Notes: generated by a model not told the origin, from the sequence alone. A stretch of 64,000 nucleotides of DNA from Malurus cyaneus samueli (GCA_009741485.1 CM019215.1:75274658-75338657), one strand, 5' to 3'. Counted from the first letter of the stretch, positions 46,480-59,400 are shown. Numbers and translations are program-made.

Positions 46480-46742
46480 CATCCTGGAACAAGAGTAAAT
46501 GGCGGAATCTGAAACAACATCTAAACTTCTCTCTCTCACAATGGCTACAGAGAGTTTTTTTTTCCCCACTGTTATATATATTATGATAGAGGTGCTTCCA
46601 GCCTTGCGGAAGGGCTTGGCTTTAGCTACCAGCAGGTCTATTTTGGAGCCAGGTGGAGATGACTCTCTATAACACAGGGGCAGCTCTCTCTTGCTGCAGA
46701 ATCCACCTCTGCATCCTATAATCTTCCCACATAAACACAATA
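46480..46742. mobile_element. Possible LTR scrap, family uncertain
   Basis: 'CTTGCGGAAGGGCTTGGCTT', 'AGCTACCAGCAGGTCTATTT' and 'GGAGCCAGGTGGAGATGAC' look like decayed bird LTR sequence by general resemblance, but there is no second copy in the window, no clear TG/CA ends and no duplication. Confidence 0.3.
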
Positions 46743-48017
46743 AAAATAACTATCGCTCAAGTCTGAAATAACTTTTTATGAAAACCATGTACTAAAAGAC
46801 CTTTGGCAATGTCCTGTCTCCAGAAAGGAAACATTTCACAGACAGACTTCTAGAAATAGAAACGTAACCTCATTTCCTCATGAGCAACCTACATAGAGTA
46901 GGAGGAGAGACAACTGTTGCATTGCATCTGCAAAGTCCCTCAAGTCTTTGAAGACATCAAAAAGCAGCAGTAATGAGAAGTATTTATTCAGCCTGGTAGT
47001 TCTTCCTGTCTTCTTGGAGGCCAAAGTGTCTAAATATAGTTCTTTTCTCTACATGGCTCTAGCAAGTTTCCTGAAGGTGTGGAAAACTCTGTAGGTTAGA
47101 CAAAATCATCTTTCTTTACTGTTCAACAATATGAGCATCATTTCTTCTCATAGAGGTTTCCTGCTTACTGTTTAAATTACATTGTCTGGAAAATGAGACC
47201 AACTATAAAAGGGACTCTGTTTTTTGGTCTATTGCAATGGAGGGCCAAATAAAGCAGTGTGATTCATATGGCTGAACTGTTAGAGAGTTAGACTTTACTC
47301 ACTATTAGGGCAGTTATAGGGTAGACTGCTTATACAGCGTTCATTGCAACCAATTGTAACAGCAGCCCTCAGAAAGATATCATACACATCTATCTTTACA
47401 GACGTGAAGGATGATTATGAAAAATAAGTCAGAAATAGAGCAATGTGTGAACATGTGGAGAGTAAAACAACAGGGTGTTATTGCTGAGATGGCTTGTATT
47501 GAGCAACAGCACCCACTTTCAAGTTATTCTTAAAATTATATGATGCTATTTAGCACATTTAAATATAGATGTGCATTATATTCAACATTAGGAAAGCAAT
47601 ACTGATTAAGATAATGCAGAATGTTCTCTACTAAAACATCTGTTCAAGGTATTATATTAGTCTCATAAAGTTAGTTATAAGCCCATGAAATTCTCAAGCT
47701 TTTTCTATCACCTGAGAATCTGTCTTATTAGAAAACTAAGGCCCATTGAAACAAATAGAAAAAAAATCTATTGACTTTGGGAGCATTTGTATGAATGTTT
47801 CAAAATTCTGCTTTAGAGCTCCAGAAGTTCAACTCTTTTGATGATACCAACATTAGTGTTAATACATTTAGTATCAAAGGAAGAGGCTATATTTGGATTA
47901 GCCTTTAAAAACAGGAGCTTTATGTTATCTTATAGTGGAGAGTACCTCAGTGCTGTTAATTACATTTGGAATAAACATTATCAAAACTCAGGTTCTGTTT
48001 TGCTCCTCTGATGTAAG

Positions 48018-48037
48018 CTTGATAATTGATTATCAAG
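48018..48037. repeat. Perfect inverted repeat, 9-bp arms
   Basis: CTTGATAAT, TG, ATTATCAAG. AT-rich and without gene context. Confidence 0.85.
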
Positions 48038-51000
48038 TGGGTAGATTTAAAAGCCTTTTTGATAGTCTTCATCCACAATTCTTAGCTAAACATCATTGTC
48101 TAAATATGATGTATTTTTGTTATTCCATTAATATATTTGGAACAGAGGAGGAATAAATATTTACAAAAAATTACTAAGGATTTCTTTTATTTTTAAATAG
48201 ACATTAATATTTCATATCTGAAGGTAGCCCTAGTGGTGAAAATAGATATAATAATAATAATTCACAATACTATTTGTAATGTCATTTCCATTTTCAGCAG
48301 TGTGGGAAGTAGGGGGAAAGGAGAAAGAAGAGCTGTGTAGCTGCATTATTTTTTTCAGCTGTGCATGAAGTAAGATAGCCATTGCTTCCTTAACATAATT
48401 CACTCTACCTTTCACTGGCACTTACAGAAAATCAGTCTTGCTAAGGTACATAAAACATAATAAGTGATGGGCTTTTTACACTAATAGAGAAAGGATGGTG
48501 ATTGTCTCAGGAAATTTACTTCCTACTGTACTTATTTCCACTGAAGCTGAAATAAAATTGAAAAAAAAAAAAAAATAGAAGCTGGGATAATAGAAGAAAG
48601 GAAACATGAATACCAAGGAAAAAAAAATTAAGAATTGGAAATTAGTAAGTGATATGGTGAGTAAAATAAAAGTGTAAAAGAAAGAAACAATCTCTATGTA
48701 AAGAATAATTACGGTACTTTCCCTCATGCTCAAAAATTAGACAAATCTCCTTGTCTCTCAAAATGAGTGGGGAGGCTGGAGAACTAGTGCAGAAGCAGTG
48801 TCCTCTTTTGTAGTTTCTGCTCGTACTGAGTGCTGTTCTGAGGATTCACCTGGTTGGTGCTTCATTCAACACCATTGGACAAGTTACGTCTCCCATACCC
48901 CCCAGATGCTTTGCAGCTTTACAAATTTATAGATCTACTTTCACAGGGCTATCTCACCATCTTACAGATCAGCAAAAAAGCTGATAGCTACAACACCAAA
49001 AATTTGAAACAGTTGTACTATTGATAGTGGCTGTTCTCATCATTTAGGGTCAGGGGCAACAGGAGGAAATGCACTCTCAGATGGGTACACAGCTATCTTC
49101 CACCCAGAGTAAAGAGAATGAGGTGAAAGAAGAAACAGCAGGCACAGACAAGATGTTCGCAGCAGGTTGCAAAGGTCCATTGTTTCCATTAGCTACTACT
49201 GTCCACATGGGTATCTTAGGCTGAATTGAAGATTCCTGAATTTTTGATGTTGATAGAGAACATAGATGAAGGGCACATCTTTGTTTTCAAGTCAGAGAGA
49301 AATTTTTGTAAAGAGGTTAGTTATCTTGAAACAATAATCAGGGAAGATATCTGAATTTCTAATAATGCAAGTTTTTGTGGGTAATTTGAACTGGAAGCTT
49401 TTGGGAGTGAGGGAGGGTCCCTCCTGTTGGGGGTATGAGAACATAAGGTTTGCATGAAGTGCATTTCGTTCAATTTTTATGATTTAGCCTAGAAAAGATA
49501 AATACAATCACATCAATTATAGAGCTCAGGAAGCTAGAAAAGCAAACTATCTCTGCAATTTTCCACCTCTTTATGAACTGTTATTGTGCTAGGAAGAGAT
49601 ACCACACAATAAGCCACAAAGAAATAACAATTTCATTTTGCTCTTCCAAATTCTTCCCTCTTTGGCAACAGGAGTTATTTCTAAAAGCAACATCCATTCT
49701 GTGATCTTAATAACATATGCTTCTGTGCCAGCAGGATATTATGAAAATTGCTTTCAGTTTCAGTAGGAGCTGCAATCATGCAGCACCTCTAAAAATCCAT
49801 CTGTTTTTTAAGCTTAAAAGGAGAAACAAAGTACCCACTTCTGAATTGTTGCAAATCAAATATGTAGCAGTTAATTAATTCAAAATCAATATTCTTTAAA
49901 GTAATAAATTAGGGTCTCTGTGTTATAAAAAACCCTACCAAATTCACTCAATTTTCACTATATACAAGAAAAGTGACATGGATGAAAAACTATTTTATGG
50001 GGGATGTTTGCATTCAGAATTGACAGGCCTACCTTTAAATATCCCAGTCACAGGGGAGCACGAGAGGAGGAAAATTACTAATATTTTTTATTTTAGAAAG
50101 AAGGCAATGTCAAGGGTGGCCGATCTATTTTCGGTGGAGAAGAGATATTCATTATGCAGCCACGTTAGAATGTCATTCAGGGTATAAAGACTATGATTTT
50201 AAGTTGTCAGCAGAAACACTCTATCCCAGGAAAGACAGGGAGCAGATATGATAGGAGCCTGAAGCTGACCCACAAATACAGGTTCACTTCCCCCAACACT
50301 CTTTAACCTAATCCAGTTTCCAAGAAAGAAGTAACTAGAAAACTAAAACAATTGTCTGAGATAGGAGCATTTCAGTCATCCTTGCTTGCTTCTGTATAAT
50401 TCAGACTATTAATTCAAATGTGTCCTGAAATATCAGGAATATCTATCAAAAAGTCTCCTGAAATTCTATACAATTGTTGGGAATTGTCTTCAAAGGTTAC
50501 AATGCTGTCATGTAGTGAAAAAATGGCTGCACTACCCAGTACCAGTCAAATAGAAATCTTTTGTTCATTTTAACAAAAGGGGTACTCTGTCTTCATTTGG
50601 CTATGGAGTTATTTCATAATTCAAGCCTGTTTTAAACTAAAAAGCTTAAAAATAATCATCCAGTCCAGAGATCCATTCCAGTTTAAGATTGCATAGCCCA
50701 GTCCACAACAAGGTTTCATACTTAATTGTTCTTAAGAACACGCGCATTATGCCCTAGCAGATTAGGAATATCTGTCCCAGTCACTCATACTATACAACAG
50801 CAAATACCCAGGTTCAGAAATAAGAAAATAAAATAAATAATAATAATAAAAAAAAGTTTTAATTGGCTTTAAATTCCGAACACAAGGTAAGTTTAAATAG
50901 CCCATATTGTGTTTTCTTTGTAAATGTGTTTGATTTTTACCTCCAGACACAAAACATTTTTGAAAAAAAAGAATAATTTTTAACTTTTTAGGGAGGAAGT

Positions 51001-51090
51001 ATACTTCAGTCTCTGAATCTGACCCTCATTCTCAGCATCTTACACAGCAGTAAATTTAAACAATATTTTCATTCAATATGTTTTCATAAT

Positions 51091-51260
51091 TGTATTGGAT
51101 TTGTGTGGCAAGATTTTGGTATCCGGGGCAGGATCTGAAGAGGTGACTTCTGTGAGAAGGTGACAGAAGCTTCCTCCATGTCCAACAGAGCCAGTGCCAG
51201 CTGTCTCTAAGAATGGGAAACCCATTCGCTGGTCCAAGACTAAGCCACAGTATGGCTTGC
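51091..51260 (+). mobile_element. LTR 5' end fragment, plus strand
   Basis: It starts 'TGTATTGGATTTGTGTGGC' and contains 'GGTGACTTCTGTGAGAAGG' and 'CCAACAGAGCCAGTGCCAGC', which match the 5' part of a long bird LTR family as I remember it. From memory this is the family whose 3' terminus appears at the two ends of the 814-1482 insertion, but the two pieces do not overlap, so the window cannot confirm it. It is truncated after about 170 bp, before any TATA box. Confidence 0.65.
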
Positions 51261-51304
51261 AAGGATAGAGCTGCAGTATACATAGCTAAGCAGAGTGAAA
51301 AAGA

Positions 51305-51660
51305 GTTGTGTAACTTCAGAAAGATCTCAGCAGGCTGGAGAGATGGGCAGAGAAGAATTACCTGAAATTCAACAAAGGCAAAAGCAGGGTCCTGCACCTG
51401 GTGAAAAATATCCCTATGCACTAGGACAGGGTGTGGGCTGACCTGCTGGAAAGCAGCTCTGTACATAAGGACCTAGATGCCATCAGCCACTAAGGGCAGA
51501 AAGCAGTGTCATGCGCTGGTAGATAGGAACAGCAATGCCAGCAGGCTAGGGAGATGATCTGAACCTTCTATTCAGCCCCTGGGAGACACATCTGAGTAAG
51601 TGTCAGTTCTGGGCTCCTCAGCACAAGAGAGACACGGATTCCCCGCAGTAGATGTCCAGC
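51305..51660 (+). mobile_element. CR1 LINE fragment, ORF2 C-terminal region
   Basis: 'CAGGCTGGAGAGATGGGC', 'CTGAAATTCAACAAAGGCAA', 'AGGGTCCTGCACCTGGTG' and 'GTCAGTTCTGGGCTCCTC' follow the CR1 ORF2 sequence after the palm in order. Stops are frequent. Both ends are truncated. It starts only about 45 bp after the LTR fragment at 51091-51260. Confidence 0.87.
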
Positions 51661-53106
51661 AAGGTAAGTAAGACACAGTTGATTAAGGGACAGTAGCATC
51701 TCTTTCAATGAGGAAGGCTAGTGAAGAGTGTGGGCTATCTGCCTCTCACAAGATGCAAGTCTGAACAGTTAATTTGCAGCAGGTTCAAGTATAAACATTC
51801 TTTTGAACTTAAACTTTGCAAACTGAGTCATTTAAAATAGGCTTTCAGACCTTTTGTTATGCAACATAGCATTTCACTGGAAAATAGTTGAATTTGAGGA
51901 AGGGTTCTCATATTCTTTTCAGTTATGACTTTGTCATAGCAGTCCCTTGTTCACTGATTTGTTTGTTGGTTTACTGTAAACCAACAGTGTATAGTTGAAT
52001 ATGCATTAGAAGTGCTCTTTTCCAGTAAATGGGAAATAATGGCTCTTATAAAAAAAAACCCCAAAAAAAAACCAAAAAAAACCAACAAAAAAAAAACAAA
52101 AACAAATACAAGCCAACAAATTCTGTATTTGTCTCATAAGTATCAAGTTTTTTCTACTAAAGCATCACAGACATATTTGAACTGTGGGAAGAATGAGAAT
52201 TATTAGCACAGTTTTGTACTCAGTAAATGGTTAGAATGTACCAGTGTGAGTATGCTTTCATATTGAACTCTATATTCTGAATTTGTCTTTTTTAATTAAA
52301 AAAAAAATAATGCTAATGTTATCAATCATACAGCATTCATGGTTTCAAATGCACTACTGTGCTTTGTTTTGTGTAAAATTGTAACACTAGAGGAACCCTT
52401 TGGATGGAGTCCTGATATATCATTGATTACAGTAATCTGCAGGTCACATTTATTGGAAGCCATACAACACAGCTTAATGAACATTAAAGGTCATTGGAAA
52501 CATTTAAGCTGCAGAAGTAATTGCTGTCTTTAAAAATGGCTGTCAGGAACACTAAACATCTCTCAGCAGGGGAAGGAGGACGCTCAGATTTTTTTCCCCC
52601 AAATTGAAATAAAAATGGCATTACAAAATATTTGGTTTCTTTGTTTGTCTTGGTCTGTACAAACACTATCAATTTTTTCCAAGTAAATCTAAAGCACTAA
52701 CATGGCTTTCTAATTTCAGCTAGAGATTGAGAAATGCTTAAAATAATTATTTTCTAATTGTAACATTTTACAAGAATTCTCTTGACAATCTGATTTTGCC
52801 TTTTTTGATCAAGTTTTGAGTTCAAAACATCTAGAATAGTTGTGAAAGGATAATTTTAAAGTTTGTGTAAACATCCAATTTTAAACATATTAAAAAAGAA
52901 TCTAATACCTATTCCATATGGTATGCAAATCTATGTTGATTTCAATAAGCCAATCATGTCTAACATTAGAACCTACAAAGCTGGAATAAGCACCTAAACA
53001 GCTCTTCAGTTATCTGTAGTACACTGAGATCTTACATAGAATTAGAAACAAAGATATGTACTGATTTTCATTATTAATTCCTTTTAAACTTAACTGTGGT
53101 AAAAAA
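51661..53106. other. Unique AT-rich spacer
   Basis: No gene or mobile element is recognised. The A-rich tract at 52050-52107 lies within. Confidence 0.6.
52050..52107 (+). repeat. A-rich tract with C interruptions
   Basis: A runs broken by CCCC, CC and C ('AACCCCAAAAAAAAACC'). Confidence 0.9.
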
Positions 53107-53454
53107 GTACAGGACAATTTTTCTGGTTCTAGGCAGGACAAAGTTGATTTTTTTTGCAGGAACCAGGAGGGGGCATGGCTGGGACCCTGAGGTTATTCTC
53201 TACCACCTCACCTCAATTTCCCGTGATAGGGGCAAGGGATCCCTTCTGGGTCTCGGGATGTGGTGGAGGGAGTGGTTGGGATTACTGGGAGTTTCTGTGT
53301 GAAATATTTGCCTCCTTTTTGCACCCTCTGTCACACATATTGCTGCTGTCAATGTTCGCTTTCTTATCTCTTTCTCAAGTGAGTGAGCTGAGCATGATTT
53401 TGAATGTTTCAGTGGGAACACTAAACTGGGGAACACCATTCCTAAACCACAACA
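53107..53454 (+). mobile_element. Solo LTR, plus strand, same family as 18451-18861
   Basis: It begins 'CAGGACAATTTTTCTGG' and ends 'GGGGAACACCATTCCTAAACC' plus ACAACA. Both ends are mirrored by the minus-strand copy at 18451-18861. 'GGGGCAAGGGATCCCTTCTGG' and 'TTTGCCTCCTTTTTGCACCC' lie between. At about 348 bp it is shorter than the other copy, so it has an internal deletion or belongs to a shorter subtype. The 155-codon frame at 53154-53621 crosses the LTR and is not a gene. Confidence 0.8.
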
Positions 53455-54449
53455 CCAATAAAATAAATAAAATTCTTCATGCACAATGTTTTTTTTTGAG
53501 AGAGGGAGAGAGATATGGGCTGCTGAAAATTTCCACTGGTGTGAGAATGTATTTGTTTTTCCAGAATGAGAGAGGCAATTTTCTCTCCTGCAATCACACA
53601 GTAACCCTCATTAAGAGGTAATAATACAGTGTTGATCTGTTAAGACAACAAGAATTAAAAGAATGAAAGGAAATGAACAACTAATGCAACATGTCTACTA
53701 AATTATTAAAATTCACATTTAAATTGCATTCAATTATTAAATAGTAGCAAAGTTTAGTCTTAATAAAAGACTAAACAGTTTTATTGCTGCTCCAGTTAAG
53801 CCTAACTCAAAACACTATTTGACAAAAATCAAACCTTATCTTGCTTATTTCTGCAGTACACTAAAAATAATTTGTAAAAATTATTCCGATTTCAGTACAT
53901 TTGCAAATTTAGGAAGATAGAAGCAGTAAGGTAAACACCAATTGAGAGCACCATAATGGTATTTCATAAAATGCAGAGACTTATTTGAAAAAGTGGTGAT
54001 GAAAAGCTGTGTGAAGTGCTGTATTTCAGCAATATATTAATACAATTTTCTAATAAACAAATTTTTCAAAGATACCTGACATCTACTACAAGAGAAATGA
54101 AAAAAAAAAATTGTCACCAACTCTCAATGTTCCTTCTAATTCATAGTTTTCTAATTCATAGCCATCCTTTCCAATGCCCTCAGTAGCCAAAAAAGTGTGT
54201 TTAGAATCATGCCTTGACACACATCACATCTGAGCTATTCCAGGGCTGGGGTGAGGGTCTATCCTAAGAATTTTTGCAGAAATCTTTGTGCTCCCTGCCT
54301 GTCTCTAAATAAGATTATTGTTTAGCTTACATGCCCCACGTACTGTGCCAACAGCAGCATGATTTGGAAAACAAGCATAAAGTACATTAATTTCAATTAT
54401 CTTGGAAGTTCATCCAGACATTTTGGCGGTGAAATCCATAGACTACCTG
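53455..54449. other. Unique AT-rich spacer
   Basis: No gene is recognised. A small tandem duplication of TTCTAATTCATAG (15-bp period) lies at 54134-54161. Confidence 0.6.
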
Positions 54450-54518
54450 AGGTGGATCTACACCAAGGCACGTAGCAAATGAGATGAGTGGGAAATCATG
54501 GTGCAACACAAAAGCTAC

Positions 54519-54745
54519 GATATGGTCATCACCATGGAAGCATGGTGGAATGTCTTGCATGACTAGATGCTTCAACGAATGGCTATCAGCTCTTGAGAAG
54601 GGACAAGGGAGGTAGGAGAAGTGGTGGGGCGGCCCTGGACATTAGGGAGGATTTTAGCTGTGTAGAGCTCAAAGATAGTGACAATAAGGCTGAGTGCCTC
54701 TGGGTAGGAATCAGAGGAAAGGCCAACAAGACACACAGAAGGAGA
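54519..54745 (+). pseudogene. CR1 ORF2 endonuclease remnant
   Basis: The apurinic-type endonuclease of CR1 nicks the target DNA. At 54519-54548 the frame reads DMVITMEAWW, matching the conserved ITE-x-WW block with its metal-binding Glu kept. A stop follows at about 54564. A second frame from 54593 continues as RRDKGGRRSGGAAL, then IREDFSCVELK and AECLWVGIRGKANK, the usual CR1 order. The N-terminal part with the first catalytic Asn is missing and the C-terminal His region is deleted. Confidence 0.8.
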
Positions 54746-54939
54746 ATCTGGGGAACTCTAGGTCTGTCAGCTTGCTGCTGGTGCCAGGGAAGGTTATGTA
54801 ACAGATCATCTTGTGTTCGATCCCCTGGCACATACAGACAACCTAGGGGTCAGTCCCAGCCTGCATGGGTTTAGGAAAGTCATGTCCTGCTTGACCAGCC
54901 TGATCTCCTTTTATGACTGGGTGACCTGAGTAATGAATG

Positions 54940-55290
54940 AGAGAAAGCCTGTGGGTGTTGCTTACCTGGACTTAAACAAAGCCTTCAATACTGTTTCTCA
55001 CAGCATTCCCTGGAAAAGCTGTCAGCCCGTGGATCGGACAGGTGCACTGCTCACCAGGGTAAAAACTGGCTGGGTGGGCAGGCCCAGCTGTGTGAATGGA
55101 ATTCCACACAGTTGACATCCAGTCATTAGTGGGGCTCCCAGGGCTCTGTATTCACCCTAGTCCTGCTCAATACACTTATGGATTATCTAGACAAGGGGAC
55201 TGAGTGCACCCGCAGCAAGTTCACAAATGACACTGAATTGGGCAGGAAGATTGATCTGCTGAATGACACAAAGGCTGCTGAAGGATCTGC
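54940..55290 (+). pseudogene. CR1 ORF2 reverse transcriptase remnant, FADD changed to FTND
   Basis: The frame from about 54933 reads AYLDLNKAFNTVSHS (54961-55005), the palm motif A with its key Asp kept, and stops after about 60 codons. Motif C at about 55220-55231 reads FTND in place of FADD, so one of the two catalytic Asp is lost. The segment between the motifs is shortened and frameshifted. Inactive. Confidence 0.8.
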
Positions 55291-56454
55291 ACTGCCTGGA
55301 TCCATGGGCTGAGGCAGCGTGCTGTTCAGTAAGGTGAGATTTCAGGTCTGGGGCTTGGGTCGCAGCAACCCATGCAGTGCTCCAGGCTGGGAGTGCAGAC
55401 AAGTGGAAAAGGACCTGGAGGTGATGGTCAGCAGGGGCTGAACATCATCTACCATGTGCCTGGGTAGCCAAAAATGCCAACAATGTCGTAGCCTTTATCA
55501 GGAATAACGTGGCCAGCAGGATGAGGAAAGTGACTTTACCCTGTATTTGGGACTGGTGAGGCCATACCTTGAATCTTGTGTGAAATTTTGGGCTCCTCAA
55601 TTCAAGGAAAACACTAAAGTGCTGCAGCACTTCCAGAGAAGGGCAACAAAGCTGGTGGAGTAGCTAGAGAGTGAGTCATGTGAGGAGCAGCTGAGGGAGC
55701 TGGGGCTGTTTAGCCTGGAAAAAAGGAGGCTCAAGGGTAACCTTGTCATTCTACGACCGCCTGAATGTTGGTTATAGCAAGGTGAGGGTCAATCTCCCAG
55801 GCAACTGGTAACAGGACGAGAGGATATATCCTCAAGCTACATCAGGGGAGGTTCGGGTTGCACATCAGGAAGAATTATTTTATGGAAAGTGTTGCTCAGC
55901 ATTGGAATGAGCTGCCCAGGGAGGTCGGGGAATCACCACCACTGGAAGTACTCAAGACACGACTGGGCTTGGGGCTTAGTACTATGAATTAGATGGCATG
56001 ATGGTGCTTAGGCAAAGGCTGAAGGACTTGATGATCTTGGAAGTCTTTCCCAGCCTTAATAATTCTATGCTGATGTATTAAAGAAATAATTTATGGCCTA
56101 TTAAAAAGAAAAAAAGCCAAATCAGACATCATTAGACTGCTTTAGTAATAGGTCCATTTTTTGTGTGCTTTCACAACACAAAGGGGAAGACAAGGGAAAA
56201 AAAAGGAGCCTAAACATAAATCATGGTTATACTTTGCTTCTGTATGTATTTAAGTGCTTTCAGGGCAAGTGAGGAAAAGGAATGATGGCAAGGAAAGCAG
56301 CTCGAGACTGAGACCATTGTCCATTCCAGGAATCAGTGCATTTGGTCACCAAAATCCTCAAAGAATTCTGTCAATTCTTACGTAATCTAAATGACAAAAA
56401 TATATTACTGAAGAATTTATATATTTCTGGAGTGAAAATACTCTCGCTTGCACA

Positions 56455-56455
<1 letters not shown>

Positions 56456-56488
<33 letters not shown>
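56456..56488. repeat. Poly(A) run of about 33
   Basis: Uninterrupted A run after 'GCTTGCACAC'. Confidence 0.94.
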
Positions 56489-56492
<4 letters not shown>

Positions 56493-59400
56493 AATATCAC
56501 TAGCCTGCAAAAGACAATGGAAATATACACTACAATAATTATTCACTTTATAATTTACGGATTAAATAATCCTGACCTTACATGACATTTAATTTGATTA
56601 GCACTATATATTCAAGTGCAGTAATTCTGTCATAAAGAGAAAATATTCTACTTCAATATCATGGTGGAAATTAATTGTCCTGATCATGACATGTCATGTC
56701 ATCTATATTACCCTGCTCCCTGCTTTTTTAACTTTCCACTTATTCAGACATGATCCAGGATCTGAATAATTGCATGTTTCACTATAGTCAAGGCAATGAT
56801 ATATTCATTCTTATTAGTCTTTGATCAAAATGAAGAAATGCAATCGTACATGTACTTTTTAAAAGAAAGAAGTGGAAAGCCTTTGCTCTACTACTAAAAA
56901 AATTATTTGCAATAAGTCAAGGAAATTTAGAAAAAAAACCAAATTCTCATAATTCATAGCATGTAAATTATAGCAAGTTGAATATAATAACAGAAAAAAA
57001 TAGACTCTGGCTATGCCAGCATTAAAAAAGAAAGAGTTGTCTCAGCTAAATTTAATAAAGTTATCTTGGGTCTTCCTAACAATCCAGACAAAAGATTATT
57101 AGAGTATAGCATAGCTTCCTGAGGGTTTATGCAGGACATTGGACAGACTTTACATATTACTTGGAATCCCCTGCTGCTAAAAACTATTTTTTTAAATTCT
57201 TTCATGCAGTTAGCTTAACATTAAATCCCACATACTTATACAAGCTTCAGCTACACTTTTCAATTTCATTGTATTCATATCTAAAGTACAATTATTTCAG
57301 ACTTTTCTAGTAGTTCCCAAAAGTCTTCTCATAGAGCCATCTGATTGCAAATGTATATGGTTTCATCACACACCTGCTCTGAGTCTGAGCATTTACTTTG
57401 CTTAATAATCTTGTAGGCTAGCATAGATCTGAAAAAATGAGTTCCAGTCAGACAAATTCCTCCCCTTGGGGCAACACACACCAGAAAGCCACAAAACAGT
57501 GATCCTTGTTGCCACCACACACCTCAAAATAGCACCTGCTCTTATCCAGCAAGGCGCCCCAGTGCAGAGCTCTCAAGTTGTTAAAGATCATCTGCTTGAC
57601 TAAGCTCTGAAACACAAGCATTCAAGCAGTCAATACCAGCCCCTTCAAACATTGCAGCTACCCAATCCTCCTTCAGCTTTCAAGCCTGAGTCATCTCACA
57701 CCTTGTCCTGCAAGAACTTGGGATGCTTTCAGGAGCACTGGAGCAGAAGTCAGGGTTTAACCTGTGTATGCACAACAAACCTGACCTCAAATTCTACTTC
57801 ACTCAAGAGCATGACTAATACAAACCCATCAGATGTTTCATACACATAAAGGTTTCATGTCAGATATTTCATTGCTGATTTATGCTATAGCTAAACTACT
57901 GAGACTTCTGTAATGTTAAATATGTAAAGGAAGACAAAGTCCCTCCTGTTTCATAATACCATTTTTCTACATGCTTAGAAAGACAGAAGTTTTCCTTCTA
58001 AAAACTAGGATAGAAGTTCACCCAGTCATAAGAAACTACTTTTTCAGATTTTTTTCTCCCTTTACAGTGAAATATTAAATACATTCTCACTGCTTCCCAC
58101 CTGTTGTCTTTAATGAGTCTAGCAATACCATGAGCTTCAGGCTCTAGTTTCACAGCAGAGACAGTAAACAAATACCTTGACTTGACTCATAAATCCTTCT
58201 CAAATGAAAGTTCCACTGTTTTCAACATCTGCATAAAATGCAGTAAAAATCAAGAAGTGTTTTCTCTGAGCTTCAAACCAGCTCTAACAAAACTTCAGTA
58301 CAGAACCTCAGCCCCTTTTACTAGGGCTTCAATATATTGTTGAAAATCTCAGTCATGACTCCTGTTCAATGTAGAATTTTTCATGACGCAGTGACCTTTC
58401 AAAAGAACCCATAATCAAATGCAATGCTCTTTACGTATTTTCATCAAAACCACTTGCAAATCTCAACTTTGCAAGGCTTAAACATGGAACAAAAAAAGCA
58501 CTGTTGTTTAGGGGATTGTTTTGCCTGTAAGCATATGATTATACTCCAATCAAAGCAGAACTCTCAGTCTGCACATTCTTGTAGATTAAAATTGACAAAG
58601 GATTTGCATGGACTCTCACAATGTAGAATGCAGGATTTTGCATATCAGGTTCACAGGGTGTCACAGTGTGACTCATCAGGATTATGTGAAGACAAAAGGC
58701 TTCCTCAGCTGCTGCAGCCACTCTTTAGATGTGACAACCTGACACATGCCTGAGTCATGAAAGGCACTGAAACCACAGCCTGCTTGAAGAAGGGACCTAA
58801 TACTTGATAGTAACTGGCAGGGTGAGTTGTTTGGGTGTCTTTGTTATGTTATTGTGGAGAGACCTGCCTCCTTTACTTAAGCTAAAGACACTCTATTGCT
58901 TTCCTTTCTTTGGGGCTTTTCACAGAAGAGACCCTTCACTGAACCAGGAAGTCATCTGGAACTCAAATAAAACCCCATTTTGAGCTTTTCTACATAGAAT
59001 AGCAGCTGAGCCTATAACATTATTTTGAACTTAAACCATCTGATCATGCAGTAACTCTGCAAGAAAAATCCTTTGTCTGAAGGTAAGAATAATTTACTTT
59101 TAACAAAAACAGTACCTTTCTACAGTGCAACATGGGCTAAGTTGGATGAGGCATATTTTATTTGTAAAAACTTCACAGATTAAAGGTACTAAATCTGAAC
59201 ATGAAAACCATCTGAGAAGAGCTTTTTCTTTTCTTAAAACAGAGCTGAATAAAGTATTAATTTGAAGAGTTTTTTAATTTACCCAGATATGATTTAGAAA
59301 TAATTCTTCATTGCTAGTAAGTCCCAGTAATTATATGGAAACTTGAAATATTACCCTCCTGGAAGAGACATATCCATGAAGGGTCTTCTAGTATGTCCAC

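Larger units (their letters stand above)
44560..51090. other. Unique AT-rich stretch, 6.5 kb
   Basis: No gene is recognised. It contains A runs at 45660-45670, 45720-45743 and 48560-48574, a strong hairpin at 45854-45880, a possible LTR scrap at 46480-46742 and an inverted repeat at 48018-48037. Confidence 0.6.
54450..56070 (+). mobile_element. CR1 LINE with endonuclease, reverse transcriptase and 3' end, internally deleted
   Basis: It starts within the ORF2 endonuclease, jumps to the reverse transcriptase palm near 54860-54960 ('CTGCATGGGTTTAGGAAAGTC'), continues through the C-terminal part ('GCAGCTGAGGGAGCTGGGGC', 'TTTAGCCTGGAAAAAAGGAGG') and ends 'GACTTGATGATCTTGGAAG' ... ATTCTATG. The deletion between the endonuclease and the palm (near 54770-54840) removes a large part of ORF2. 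A full-length ORF2 is far longer than fits here. Confidence 0.92.

Noticed and set aside
51056..51466. 136-codon minus-strand frame
   Set aside because: It is antisense to an LTR fragment and a CR1 fragment, both plus-strand.
53154..53621. 155-codon plus-strand frame
   Set aside because: It crosses most of the LTR at 53107-53454 and continues into unique DNA; LTR sequence of this family is non-coding.
57540..57850. Possible exon in a GC-richer patch
   Set aside because: The 65-codon frame is Ser/Thr/Asn-rich without domain, and no paired splice sites stand out.
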